This document shows positions 1-10,116 of a stretch of 14,822 bases of DNA, piece by piece. Numbering within the stretch: position 1 is the first letter of the stretch; every line of letters begins with the position of its first letter. Below the pieces are notes generated by a model. The model was not told where the DNA came from and made no database searches. It saw nothing but the letters and a program-made list of their open reading frames with translations. This DNA comes from Dissophora ornata (Eukaryota; Mortierellomycota; Mortierellomycetes; Mortierellales; Mortierellaceae): NCBI GenBank assembly GCA_025201705.1, contig MU617366.1, positions 1 to 14,822 on the forward strand. Reading direction: 5' to 3'. Made by a program: the position numbers and the translations under genes.

Positions 1-477
1 GACGCGAACCTTGATGGTGCTTGTCGAATCGTCAGGAGTCCTAGAATACATTTCGGCAGCGACAAAGCACTAGTTTGCTTTAAGCATCTGTATTCATAAC
101 CCACAGGTACGCTTAGTGCAACAGTAGGATTTAAAGACTTTAAGAATACTGTACCCTCCGATTGGAACCGACAGATTCTTTAGCTTTCCAATTGGACGTG
201 GCATGGCTACAGGGCAAGAAGTAAAAGATAAGTCATCCAGCCAGGGCATGAGGAGAACAAGGAGTTGTTTTGGGTTACTCATGTAATCCAAGTCGATTGC
301 ATTGTACGATAATGGTGTTACAGGGAACATGAAATGACTCTGGAAGATACCTCCAACTGGCTGACTCCCAGGGCCATTGCCAGGCTGGCTTGGTAAGAAC
401 TGAACTTCCTCGGCGACATGAAGTACATGAATAGGGAGCACTGTTTTCGGCTCCCAGATCTTCCTCAAGAGACTCAT
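1..477 (-). CDS. Possible unidentified gene, partial, running off the left edge
   Basis: I do not recognise this gene. On the minus strand a frame is open from an ATG at 475-477 (MSLLRKIWEPKTVLP at the N-terminus) to a stop at 94-96, about 128 residues with fairly balanced composition. Upstream this frame stays open to about 627 without another ATG. A possible intron has donor GTACAG near 155 and acceptor CTAG at 70-71; after it, positions 1-69 are open in more than one frame, so the gene could continue off the window. A competing frame (275-727, ATG at 727) overlaps and is rich in Trp, Cys and Ser, which looks less protein-like. No domain or catalytic motif is visible. This may be a fungal orphan gene, a decayed gene or chance. 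Confidence 0.2.
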
Positions 478-1123
478 TCCGGAAATACGTGTAATACAGG
501 GGATCTTCTCGGTGAACGTTCTTGTGGGTAGGGATGGATGTTGAGAAAGTGGATGTGAATGAAGAGAACAGTGAGATGCTCTCTTTATAGCCTGGTCTAC
601 AGCACCTCTTCTCTCGTCCAAGCACACTGCTCGATTTGTCGTTCCCGGTAAAATTAAGGTTTGGGGCGAAGCAGATATGCCGTGGCCTTTTTAAATCTCG
701 GCGATGTGTGAACATGTACCGTTGCATTCATGCAGCTCCGCACAATATGCGATTCTTTTTCTGTGTTCCTGTTGTTGTTGACGAGGCTTGATTTTGTCCC
801 GCGGCCATACCAGTTTCGATGGCACTTGTTTTCAGAGTCACACAACAGCGGGGTATTAGGAAATGTGGTGGATCTGCTTTCTAGTCCTTCATCGAATGTA
901 CGCATAATGTGGTTGCCATGTGCTTCAGCGCCTCAAAAGGCTGATTTTACATGATGACTGAGGAAAAGTACGGGCATCTTTCTCGACATGTATTATGCAG
1001 CCTATCACTGCATTCTACTCTGGTATTATCGCTTTTGTCAGTATAGCGGTAACATCATTCCTTGCATATCACTTCACTCCATTGGAGAGTAGGCTTTAGG
1101 GCTTTTATCTTTATCCCATATAT
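478..1123. other. Intergenic stretch, no recognisable gene
   Basis: This contains only short overlapping frames on both strands, none with a recognisable family signature or a convincing splice pattern. The right-hand part (about 1040-1123) should hold the 3' untranslated region of the MscL gene. I find no canonical AATAAA on the minus strand there. No tRNA, repeat or transposon signature was seen. Confidence 0.5.
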
Positions 1124-2609
1124 CTAGAAGCGCCCCAAAGAGGCGTGGCCTGCTTGATAATCGCGATTGTAAGAGGGGTCCACAAAGGGCGATTCTGTTT
1201 TCGAACCTGCTGCCGCGAGTTCCATATCTTTGACCCTGGCACAGGCATCCCAGTCGAGCCAGGTCGTGCAGTTGGGGCATCGGACTGCGTTCAAGGGAAC
1301 GCTCTTTAAGCAGTAGTCGCATTTTTTCTCAGTTACTTCTATCTTCTTGTTGCGCCCGACCTGGTAAACTTTGGGAGCAATAGGAAGCAAGATATCAGGA
1401 CCGAGTTTGGAGCAGGAGCGGTGACATTCGACTTCATACCGTGCATGAAACGTACTCTTGACGATGAGGAAAACGCATCCAGAGATGATGAAAAAATTGA
1501 TGACAGTCTGAAGGAAGTTGCCCCAGTTCCAAGTGATGTCTCCTGCATTTTTTGCCTGTTGTCTTGTAGCGGGCTATTCTCGTCCATGCAAAATGTGCGT
1601 GGTTATGAATTCGGCAGGAAAACTCATTTATCTCGAAAATAAAAGGCATCGGGACTGAGAGCGACTTACAAGTCCCATGGCCTGGGCAGTTTCATTGTGG
1701 CTATAGCGCAGGATGAGAAAGTTCTCTTCCAAGTTCTTGCCTGAGGCTAAGGCGATGACCGGGGTGATGATATCCGTAACCAGACTAGTAACAATCTAGG
1801 GTAGTTGTGATACATTGGAGCAGAGTGTAAAGACGCATTTTCTACTGCTGGATGATATTATTGCTTTCTGCGGACTGCCTTAACTTCAGTCCAATTTAAC
1901 TTACAGCCGTGAATGCAGCACCTAGTAAAATAGCAAGTGTCAAAGTTGTAACAGCCGTCAAGTAATTAGGACGCGAAATTGGAACCAGAGACAATAATAT
2001 ATTTGCTCACTTTCCGAGCCGAAAACACCAAGAATGGACAAAAGAGAAGGTGCCTTACCGATCACGACAGCGACAGCCAGATCAACGACATTGCCGCGGT
2101 CCATAAACTTGCGGTAGTCAGAAAAGAAGGTGACGCCATGGCTGACGCCAGGCACCTTGGTTAGATGACTTCCAACGGTTGTAACTCCTTTCTCAACTAT
2201 CACCCGAATCAAGAAAAGGATAGACTTCAGGGGTCAAAAGGTCGAACATTAATCGCGGGGCGTTTTTCTTTTTTGACCTGCATGGATTTAGGCGCAGCAT
2301 GCAACCTCAGAAAAGGGGTCCTGCTATTGGGGTATGTTTACCATTGGAGATGCCTCCTTTTACAGCCTGCGCACCTTGAGTAACTCCACTAACAACAGCC
2401 CTTGCAGGGTTCAAAGTCCTCTTTTGTCTGCCAGAAGAGGTCTGCTGCCTTCCACCGAGCTGGTCCTCCAGTTCGAATTCCTGCCCTGGCTGTTGGTTTT
2501 GAAGAGGATGATCATGTTGCTGCTGGCGGTATGAGGACGACGACGGCTGGGCGTCGTAGTGACCGTTATTATTATCGAGATTGCTGTAGTTACGGTTGGA
2601 GTTGCTCAT
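1124..2609 (-). CDS. Large-conductance mechanosensitive channel (MscL family), five exons
   Basis: Predicted exons in transcript order are 2609-2342, 2196-2059, 1921-1905, 1795-1670 and 1555-1124. They join in phase (981 nt, 326 residues), with introns of 145, 137, 109 and 114 nt. ATG 2609 is chosen because the upstream open frame has no other ATG. Residues 1-~105 are a Gln/Asn/Ser-rich cytoplasmic extension absent from bacterial MscL. The conserved first helix follows (about 123-160), with the RGNVVDLAVAVVIGAAF signature (123-139) and then SLVTDIITPVIAL. The second membrane helix is about 197-216 (FLQTVINFFIISGCVFLIVK). The cytoplasmic tail has a four-Cys motif, CDYC (262-265) and CPNC (276-279). 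MscL forms a tension-gated pore that relieves osmotic pressure; homologues are known in filamentous fungi, where membrane location and role are less clear. Family assignment is secure. A GTATGA donor-like site at 1439 is ignored because the frame is open through it. Confidence 0.92.
1905..1921 (-). other. 17-nt micro-exon of the MscL gene
   Basis: Between the exon ending at 2059 (codon phase 1, ...VVI + G) and the exon starting at 1795 (IVTSLV...) the MscL pore helix would lack residues. The segment 1921-1905 is flanked by TTTTACTAG upstream and GTAAGT downstream. Inserted, it supplies the rest of Gly plus Ala-Ala-Phe-Thr-Ala and keeps the frame. The result, VVIGAAFTAIVTSLV, matches the bacterial VIIGAAFGKIVSSLV pattern. 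Both splice sites and the protein motif are visible in the sequence. Confidence 0.88.
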
Positions 2610-2800
2610 GGCGACAGGGAACACTAGGTGATGCGATGAATGAGGGAGGTAGTGGAATGAGTAGGATGAGGATGGAATGAGCAAATGAGGGACGAACGAG
2701 GCGAACGAGGCGCCGCTGTTTTATGTTTCTTGAGGATGTTTCGAGCAGACAGAGGACGCCTTGCCGCAAAGTAATTAAGCTCATCAAAACATTCGATGCT

Positions 2801-2816
2801 CATTGGTGCGCCAATG
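2801..2816. promoter_or_regulatory. Inverted pair of CCAAT boxes upstream of the MscL gene
   Basis: CATTGG-TGCG-CCAATG has perfect 6-bp arms around a 4-bp spacer, giving a CCAAT core on each strand about 195 bp upstream of the MscL ATG. CCAAT is the core recognised by the fungal Hap/NF-Y complex. That it works as such here is inference; a chance occurrence cannot be excluded. Confidence 0.35.
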
Positions 2817-3115
2817 TGCTCTCGAACACAACGGAAATGCATCCACGACGCGCCCTCGGTACCCGTGGCGACATACCCAACCGTGAGATGGGAGACGCTA
2901 TAAGGTTATTTCCAGAACGAGGACGATGAGAGAAGTTGGAGCCAGGTAATATCTTGCTGCGTTTTCTACGCAATTTATAGGATACGCACAGACCAGGTTC
3001 TGCCTCTCACAATTTGAACGCGTTGAAATGTATTTTCCAGTGCAGCGGACGTTGTAGCATTTGGCTTGCAGGACGCGCCGCCATCTTAATTAAAAGCAGA
3101 GTCGCACAACTCGGG

Positions 3116-3168
3116 CGAGACCACCAATTCCATAATCCGTGGTAAACAGGACACTGATTGGTGTCTCG
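3116..3168. repeat. Imperfect inverted repeat (stem-loop potential)
   Basis: CGAGACCACCAAT (3116-3128) pairs with ATTGGTGTCTCG (3157-3168) with one bulged base and a 28-nt loop. It lies in the 3' flank of the methionine aminopeptidase gene, beyond its putative poly(A) signal. It could be a small element remnant, an RNA hairpin or coincidence. Confidence 0.3.
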
Positions 3169-3315
3169 GACTACAGTGGTTCCTGGCAACTGTGATCGAT
3201 GGGATGTATTATGCTTCCCAAGAGTTACTTCAGATATTAGGAGCGAAGCCTTATCGTCTAGTAGGCTGCATCAACACATCGGCTAATGTACGGATGTATC
3301 TCTATTTGTATTACG

Positions 3316-3321
3316 TTTATT
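3316..3321 (-). terminator. Putative poly(A) signal of methionine aminopeptidase gene
   Basis: TTTATT on the plus strand reads AATAAA on the coding strand, about 80 nt after the stop codon of the gene at 3401-4905. It is the only canonical hexamer found close downstream on that strand. Confidence 0.5.
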
Positions 3322-3400
3322 TTTGAGAAAGCACTTTCCAGTCGAATAAAGAGTTTATGAAACAACGCGCATAATAGTACAACCGCCGTGCGTTTCTGTC

Positions 3401-4905
3401 TTAACGGGCAGTAAGAACCTCGACACCAGTCTCCGTGACAACCATTGTCTGCTCAAACTGAGCTGAGCGCTTTCCATCCTGTGTAACGGCTGTCCAGTTG
3501 TCGGGCCACATCTCGTCCTTCCATGTACCCTCGTTGATCATAGGCTCGATCGTAAATACATGGCCGACCTTCATAACTCCAATGGCCTTGTTGCGGGCAT
3601 AGTGGGGAATGTTGGGGGCGCAATGGAAGAGGCGGTGGATGCCGTGACCGCAATACGTCTTCACTACCGAGAACCCTTCGCTCTTGGCATGCTTCTCAAT
3701 AACATTTCCAAGGTCTCTATACAAAGCTCCAGGTTTGACTATAAAATTTACATGTGGTTAGATATGCGAATCGTCACTGAAAAAAAGGATACAAAGAGGC
3801 TGCAAGGGAACTCACCCATAGCAATGGCTTTCTCAAGGCACTCTCTGGCGTTCTTGATCAAACGTAATCCGTTGGCATCGACATTACCGACAGGGACGGT
3901 CTCGTTCAAATCAGCGTGGAAGCCATCCTTGTAAACGGTGACGTCCAAGTTGACGATATCTCCATCCTTCAGGGGACGCATGTCAGGAACGCCGTGGCAG
4001 ATGACTTCATTGACAGATGTACAGCAAGACTTTTTGAATCCATTGTAGTTCAAAGGCGATGGGTATCCACCGCGCTCGACGGTTGCATCGTGAATAATGC
4101 GATCAATCTCGTCTGTTGTAACGCCGACCTTGACTGCTGCCACTCCAATGTCAATGACCTCACGGGCAATCTGTTCAAAAAGGATGGGTCAGTGGCAGTG
4201 TCAGATAGATTCCTTTGATCCTGTGACATAGTGTTCTGGTGGTGATATATGTTTGCTGATCCACGTACCTTGCACACTTTGCGCAATGCATCAATGTCCT
4301 GCTTCGGGAGAGCCTCAATTGTGGATGAGCTGCGAATATTTTGCTCCGACAATGGGATGCCCGTCTCCGCGTAGTCAGGCTTTTGGATATTGTCAGGAAC
4401 AGCGCGACGAGGGGACAGGGGATAGACAGGTCTCAGGGATCCACTGTACTTGAAGCCGGGCCATGGGTCAGATCCGCCAGCCTCTGTTTCAGTTTGGAAG
4501 CCATAGAGGAAGCGTGGGTGGTTAGACTTTTGATGGAATCCATAAACCCATGCGCCTTCTTTGTTCCTTTCACTGGCAATTGAAGTTACGTACCTGCTGG
4601 AGGACCATTAGCCATAGCAGCGATCTTATGAATAGCTTTGTGGGTGCCCTGGAAATGTGGAAAGTTACAGCGCATAGAAATGGAGATAGTCAGTCGAAGT
4701 TCTATCAATTTCAGTGTGCCCTGTATAATACGTACATCCTGCGAACGGTATCATCAACGCTATCATGTACCCAGTTCTCCTTGAAGCAAGATTGCGAGCA
4801 GAAAAACGAGTTAGGAATGCCGAGTTTCAGGCAGGTGGGGCATTGGAGGGCCGCAGGCTTTGAGCAGTTGAGTCCCTGGCACAGCTGTTCCGATGAGGTG
4901 GACAT
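3401..4905 (-). CDS. MAP1: Methionine aminopeptidase 1, five exons
   Basis: This enzyme removes the initiator methionine from nascent proteins at the ribosome. Exons in transcript order are 4905-4771, 4648-4594, 4483-4269, 4170-3816 and 3738-3401, joined in phase to 365 residues, the usual type 1 eukaryotic length. Residues 9-52 form the C6H2 zinc finger implicated in ribosome association: C9, C14, C22, C25, C36, C40, H48, H52. This spacing matches the human enzyme and supports the 4905 start over an in-frame ATG at 4941. The catalytic domain has H194 (ICHGVP), metal ligands D211 and D222 (ADLNET), H285 (YCGHGIH), E318 (FTIEPM) and E349 (AQFEQT), so all are present and activity is expected. 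The 110-nt intron 4484-4593 has a GTACGT donor, a CTAAC branch-like site and a CAG acceptor; skipping it gives a stop codon. The gene is divergent from TAF2. Confidence 0.97.
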
Positions 4906-5423
4906 TGTGGTGGTTGCGAGTGAGGTGTGAGTGCACAGCATTCGAGCAATGGGTCAAGGAATAAAAAAAAAGTTGTTTACGACTGTCACGTGGAATATCC
5001 AAGCCACATGACATCCACATCGCCCAATGCGTTGGTGATGCAGCTCTGTAGTTCCTGAGCTCCATCATTGACATCCACTCAGTTGTGATGCCTCTGCTTC
5101 TGCAATAACGCAAGTCAAATCCCGAGCAGTTCTCTCCCTACCCTAGCATACTTTAATTTCGAGTTCGATTTCCTCGTGCATCACTCAAACGAAACGCGTT
5201 TCTCCCTTTCCACCAACACCAACGGCGTTTCCTTGTTTACGGTCGTGCTTGCATCGCTCCGTCCTGCCTCAGCTCATTACCTCCCTTCATAATACCGTTG
5301 TTCTTGTAAACCGCTTTTACTCCTGGACAGCGGTTTGAGGCTTTATTCTCTGCCTAAACTCCAGAGAGGAGTAACAAATCATTACGCAACCACCCAATCT
5401 GCCATCGAGGCATCTAGTTCAGG
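4906..5423. promoter_or_regulatory. Divergent promoter region between MAP1 and TAF2
   Basis: About 520 bp separate the two start codons. The region contains an A-run at about 4962-4970, a CCAA-TGCG-TTGG element at 5024-5035 and C/T-rich stretches from about 5130 to 5290, typical of fungal housekeeping promoters. No TATA box is convincingly placed for either gene. Short frames with ATGs near 4949 and 5007 end quickly and are not supported as genes. Confidence 0.5.
5024..5035. promoter_or_regulatory. CCAAT-type inverted motif in the divergent promoter
   Basis: CCAATGCGTTGG has 4-bp arms CCAA/TTGG around TGCG. The same TGCG spacer occurs in the paired CCAAT element at 2801-2816. It lies about 120 bp upstream of the MAP1 ATG. 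A role for the CCAAT-binding complex is inference. Confidence 0.3.
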
Positions 5424-8400
5424 ATGCAGAAAAGCGAGACCAGCCGAAAACCATATACATTATAAGTGCCCTTTTTTTTTCTTTTTTTTTCAACGTGTTG
5501 CTCCTGCTTTCAAGGCGCTGTTGATAATATAAAGAGCTAACCGTATTTCTTTGACTTTTCTCAACCTTATACGAGTCACCAGAAGGTTGCAATAGATGTC
5601 GATTTTTGTAACCAAACTCTTCTGGTAAGAATCTAACAGAAAATCGTTTATTGCATCCCCATATCCGGCGCAATGGACTAATCCTGTTTTCTTTATTTCC
5701 TAAGGGCTCGACTGAGTTGTACATATTGCCCTTAGTCGAGGACCTGTCGGTCATTCACATCAACTGCCGCCAAATTGGTAAGCATCTTGGAGCTACTTGA
5801 GGCACTGCGGTTGTACAGCAATCTACACTAAGCTAACTATCGCGCTTTATTATTTTGCGTGACAGATGTGATTTCGGTCTCTATCAACTCTGTGTTGTGC
5901 CGCTTCACCTACCAGGATTCCATCAAGGACTCGCTAGGATTGCTAAAAGAAGGCACCATCAACAACCACCTTGATTTGAAAAGACGATGGACTGTGGCCA
6001 CTGCCGAGGACGATGAAGGGGAGCTCGCCATCGCCATTCCACAAGGAATGATTGTACCAAGCATGGTAAGTTACACTTTTTGTTTCATCTAAGCCATTCG
6101 TCTTAAGTCTATAATAGTCGTTTCTTACACCTCAGCGTCCGTATACAAAGATGGATGAGGACACTATCAATAGAGCTTCTAATGTTGTCGACACAGTCAG
6201 AGGTGAGGATATGCCACGGAGTGGAGTGACAATGTAGTTCGTCACTTTGTCGAACAAGATATTAATCACGACATACATATGATGCTCTACAGATACGTCA
6301 ACACCAGAACCATCTACCCCTCAGACACCAGCGGCCGCACCTGTCCTTAGCTCAGGAGTCAACTTTGCTACTCTTACTGTACGAATTGATTTCAAACTGG
6401 AGAGCCCCACGGCAGGAGTGTTCTTTACTGGACCGGACCCGATCAATGCACCGAATGTAAGCTGGTTTCCCCCCAACGTGTCAGATATACTATTGTCCCA
6501 TGTACGATTTCCCTGCTCTGACACAACTAGTATTATATTACACACAGAGGGCACACTCTGTATATACCATTAATCAACCTTTGCCTGGAGCAACGAGGTT
6601 ATGGCTCCCGTGCTTGGATCGACTGGCTGAGAGATGCACTTGGGATATCGACTTTATTGTCCCCGCATTTGCACCGGAAGAAGACTTGGCAGAAGATGAG
6701 GAGGGGTGGTCCCCGGATGATTATGGCGAGGATGAAAAGGTTCAAGTGATTTGCAGCGGTGACCTTATTCAACAATCGACGCACCATTCGATCGCGAGCA
6801 AGAACGTATTTCATTACAGTATACCTGTTCCAACCCCAGCGGCGTCTATTTCGTTTGTTGCAGGAGTTTTTGAAGTCATTAAGCTGAGTCGTGAGGACTA
6901 CGCGATCCAAGAACTTGACGAGGACGCAGATACGGGCGACAACGAGGACGGCGAACGTGAGGAATCTGAGAAACCGACTGCGGCATCCAATCAGATCCGG
7001 AGCTCAATACCAGACATGTTTGTATTCTGTCCGCCAGGAAGAACCGGGGAATTGCGGCACAGCTGTGGTTTTATGACAAAAGCCATGGAATTTTTCATGC
7101 ATGAGATTGGATCCTATCCGTTCTCATCCTTCAAAATGGTTTTTGTGGAAGATGCATGGGCTCCGACATTCACTTCAGCAACGATGGCGGTCTGCAGCAC
7201 GAGTCTGTTGTACCCGGAGGATGTTATCGACCAGGTCTATGAGACAAGAAAGCTACTCACGCAGGCGTTGGCGCAGCAGTGGTTTGGGATCCACATCGTC
7301 CCGAAGTCTTGGCCTGATATCTGGATCATTGTTGGATTAACCAACTTTGTGACGTCCTTGTTCTTGAAGAAGATGTTTGGCAACAACGAGTATCGGTTCA
7401 GGATGAAGAAGGACATTGAGCGCTGCTGTACAACTGACAGAGACCGTCCACCACTTTATAACCCCAACATTGCCTATCCGATCGACTTGGACGACCTCGA
7501 GTTCATCGGATTAAAAGCGCCGCTGGTATTGCATATGCTGGACAAGAGGATGTCAAAGGGTGGCTCGTCTTTGGGATTGTCGCGCGTGATTCCAAAGATT
7601 TTAGTCTCGGTTATGAGCGGAGAGTTGACCCACAACGCGATCAGCACTCATTGGTTCTTAAAGACGTGTCGAAAGGTTAGCGGGCTAGAGACGAAGGGAT
7701 TCTCAGATCAGTGGATTTACAACAGCGGCTGTCCCATATTCGAGTTCAACTATCATTTTAATCGGAAAAAGATGGTCGTGGAAATCAATATGAGCCAGAG
7801 ATCCACAAATGACCACGGCGCTGGCAGAACAAAGATGTCGATGAACAGCGAACACCCACCTCCTACGATCTTTACGGGCACGATGACAGCTCGAATCCAC
7901 GAAGCTGATGGAACGCCGTACGAGCACGTTCTAGATATACAGGATGCCAGAAAACGCTTTGAGGTACAGTTCAACACGAAGTACAAGCGTATTCGTCGTA
8001 ACACGAAGCGATTTCAGGCCAAGCAGGCTGCTGCCGCCGCTGCGGCCCGTGAAGCAGAAGAGGAAGGTGATATCGAAGATGGTATTGGTGCATTAGGTTT
8101 CGGAGCTGGTCTCTGGGAAGATGAGAAGGAGAAAGAAGAGTGGCAAGTCGTGGAGTGGGGTCAGGACGACGAGAATGGCGCGATTAGTGCAACGTTTGAG
8201 TGGATCCGTCTGGATGCCGAATTTGAATGGCTGTGTGAGCTAGAGTTTATGCAGCCAGATTTTATGTGGGCGGCGCAACTTCAGAAGGATCGAGATGTCG
8301 TAGCTCAGTATGAGGCCATTCAGGCACTTGAGAATCTGCCATCGCCTGCGGCGTCAACCTCACTCCTTAAGACTTTGCTTGATACAAGGTGCTTTTTCCG

Positions 8401-10085
8401 AGTCCGAATGGAGGCTGCGTACGCTATCGCTCGATGTGCTACTCCTCAAACGGACTGGGTTGGACTCCTACACCTCACTAAAACATTCCAGCACAAGTAC
8501 TGCTATCCACCAACGCATGCAACCAACTTTCAATCGCCGGACGGCACCATTCCATGCATGCCCAAGCCGAATGACTTTAGCAGTCTAGCAGAATACTACG
8601 TCCAAAAGGTAAATACTTGGTGCGTTTATTGTGCTAGTGATCCTTGTAATATCGCGTAAATGTGCTGATTTTTTTTATTTTTTTTTTTGAAATGTGGTGT
8701 TCATTCTAGGCCATTCCGATTGCACTCGCAAATATTAGGGATGAAAGAGGATACTGTCCTGTCAAGGTGCGACAGTTCCTACTGGACCTCTTGCGATTTA
8801 ATGACAACACCGGCAACGTATTCTCAGACAATTTCTACGTCAGCACCCTTATCTCGGCACTTGCGCACTCGTTTATTCCAAGCCGCTCTAAGCATGATTT
8901 ATCCAAGATGCATGATAAGTCGCGACATGAGGATGACGACGACGAATTTGAGGCCATGGATGAAGACGCCGGCTACGAGGTCTTAGAGCAAGCTATGCGG
9001 GAAATTGATCGTTATCGCACTCTTGACAGCTTGATCCCAACCTATCACAACACTGTCACAGTCAGTTGTCTTCAAGCAGCCATGCGGCTCATGGTTGCAG
9101 GAATCGTCCCCAAGGACTTGAAGATATTCGTGATGCACTCGAGATTCGGTAACTTTGTGAATGTCCGCTTGACGTCTTTCGACTCGCTGCTCTTGCTGGG
9201 CGCCTTGGATAACTTTAAAGCCTCAGAGTATCTCTGCAACGTGATCGAGGAAGATCCCTCGCCATACGTCCGGTTCCACGTGGCGCAGAGCCTGGCAGAG
9301 TATATGGGCGTCCTTATAGCGCACAAAGGTCTTGTGGGCCAAAGTGAGCAAGAGAGTCTGCTAATCGAGGAGAATGGAATCTCAAACAGGCGCGATGCTA
9401 TTGGGCATGCAAACGACAAGAAAGTGATGCAACGAGTGGATCTGGTCCGAAAGTTGTATGGCCACCAACCTGTTCTGCAGAGGGAGGTGTGGAAGGTCCT
9501 TACAAGCTATCCGTATCTGGAGCACAGGATTCTGAAGTATCTTTTGCTATTCTGCGACATCCTCTACCCTCCCGGAGAGTCGATCCTCCATAAACTCAAG
9601 TTCCGCGCACCAATCATCGAGGATGTAGTGATGAGAGAGCCTTCTCCGATCCCTGAATCAACCCCAGCAACAGTGTTCGTCCCAGCTGTTTCAGCAGCAC
9701 CTGCGCCCCTCCCGACTTTCCAACCGCTGCGCCAGACCCCAGTTGTGGCTGTTGGCACTCTGCCCGCGTCTCATGTGACAACTGATAATGTTCCAATCCC
9801 AGTCATGGCACCTGAACTAGTAGCCGCCATGGCTTCATCGCCAATAATGCAGCAGGCGCGTGAACCTATTCAGACACCTGCACCAGTCTCTGCGATCACT
9901 CCAATCACAGTCACCACAGCACCCACTGTTAAGGTTGCTAAGGCGAAAACTGAAACCCCCAAACCTCCCAAGGTAACCAAGGCCAAGGCACCGTCCGGAC
10001 CCGCTGCCAGTCAAGGTATGGATCTACTTTTGATTTGGATAGAAAATTGCATTCACGCCACCAATGTGCAAGTGTTCTAATCCCT

Positions 10086-10116
<31 letters not shown>

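Larger units (their letters stand above)
2610..3400. other. Intergenic: MscL upstream region and methionine aminopeptidase 3' flank
   Basis: No gene is supported here. The left part is the promoter side of the MscL gene and includes a short direct repeat of CGAACGAGG (about 2694-2711) and a paired CCAAT element at 2801-2816. The right part is the 3' flank of the methionine aminopeptidase gene, with a reverse-strand AATAAA at 3316-3321 and an imperfect inverted repeat at 3116-3168. Short frames across it show no recognisable protein. Confidence 0.55.

Noticed and set aside
436..954. Short plus- and minus-strand frames between the left-edge trace and MscL
   Set aside because: No family resemblance, overlapping mutually exclusive frames, and Trp/Cys/Ser-rich composition typical of non-coding translation.
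1361..1439. Possible extra intron in the MscL last exon (GTATGA...TTTACCAG)
   Set aside because: Its removal shifts the frame and meets a stop within a few codons, while the unspliced frame leads directly to the conserved four-Cys tail.
4484..4593. Very short (27 or 35 nt) introns in MAP1 using AG sites soon after the GTACGT donor
   Set aside because: The CAG at 4486-4484 gives a normal-sized 110-nt intron with a CTAAC branch-like site and a clean join into the conserved PWPGFKY region.
5161..5180. B-box-like GAGTTCGATTTCC suggesting a tRNA
   Set aside because: No matching A box, acceptor stem or anticodon arm can be drawn around it.
7258..7287. M1 aminopeptidase activity for the large protein
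   Set aside because: The HEXXH position reads QALAQQW, so the zinc ligands and catalytic Glu are missing, as in other TAF2 proteins.
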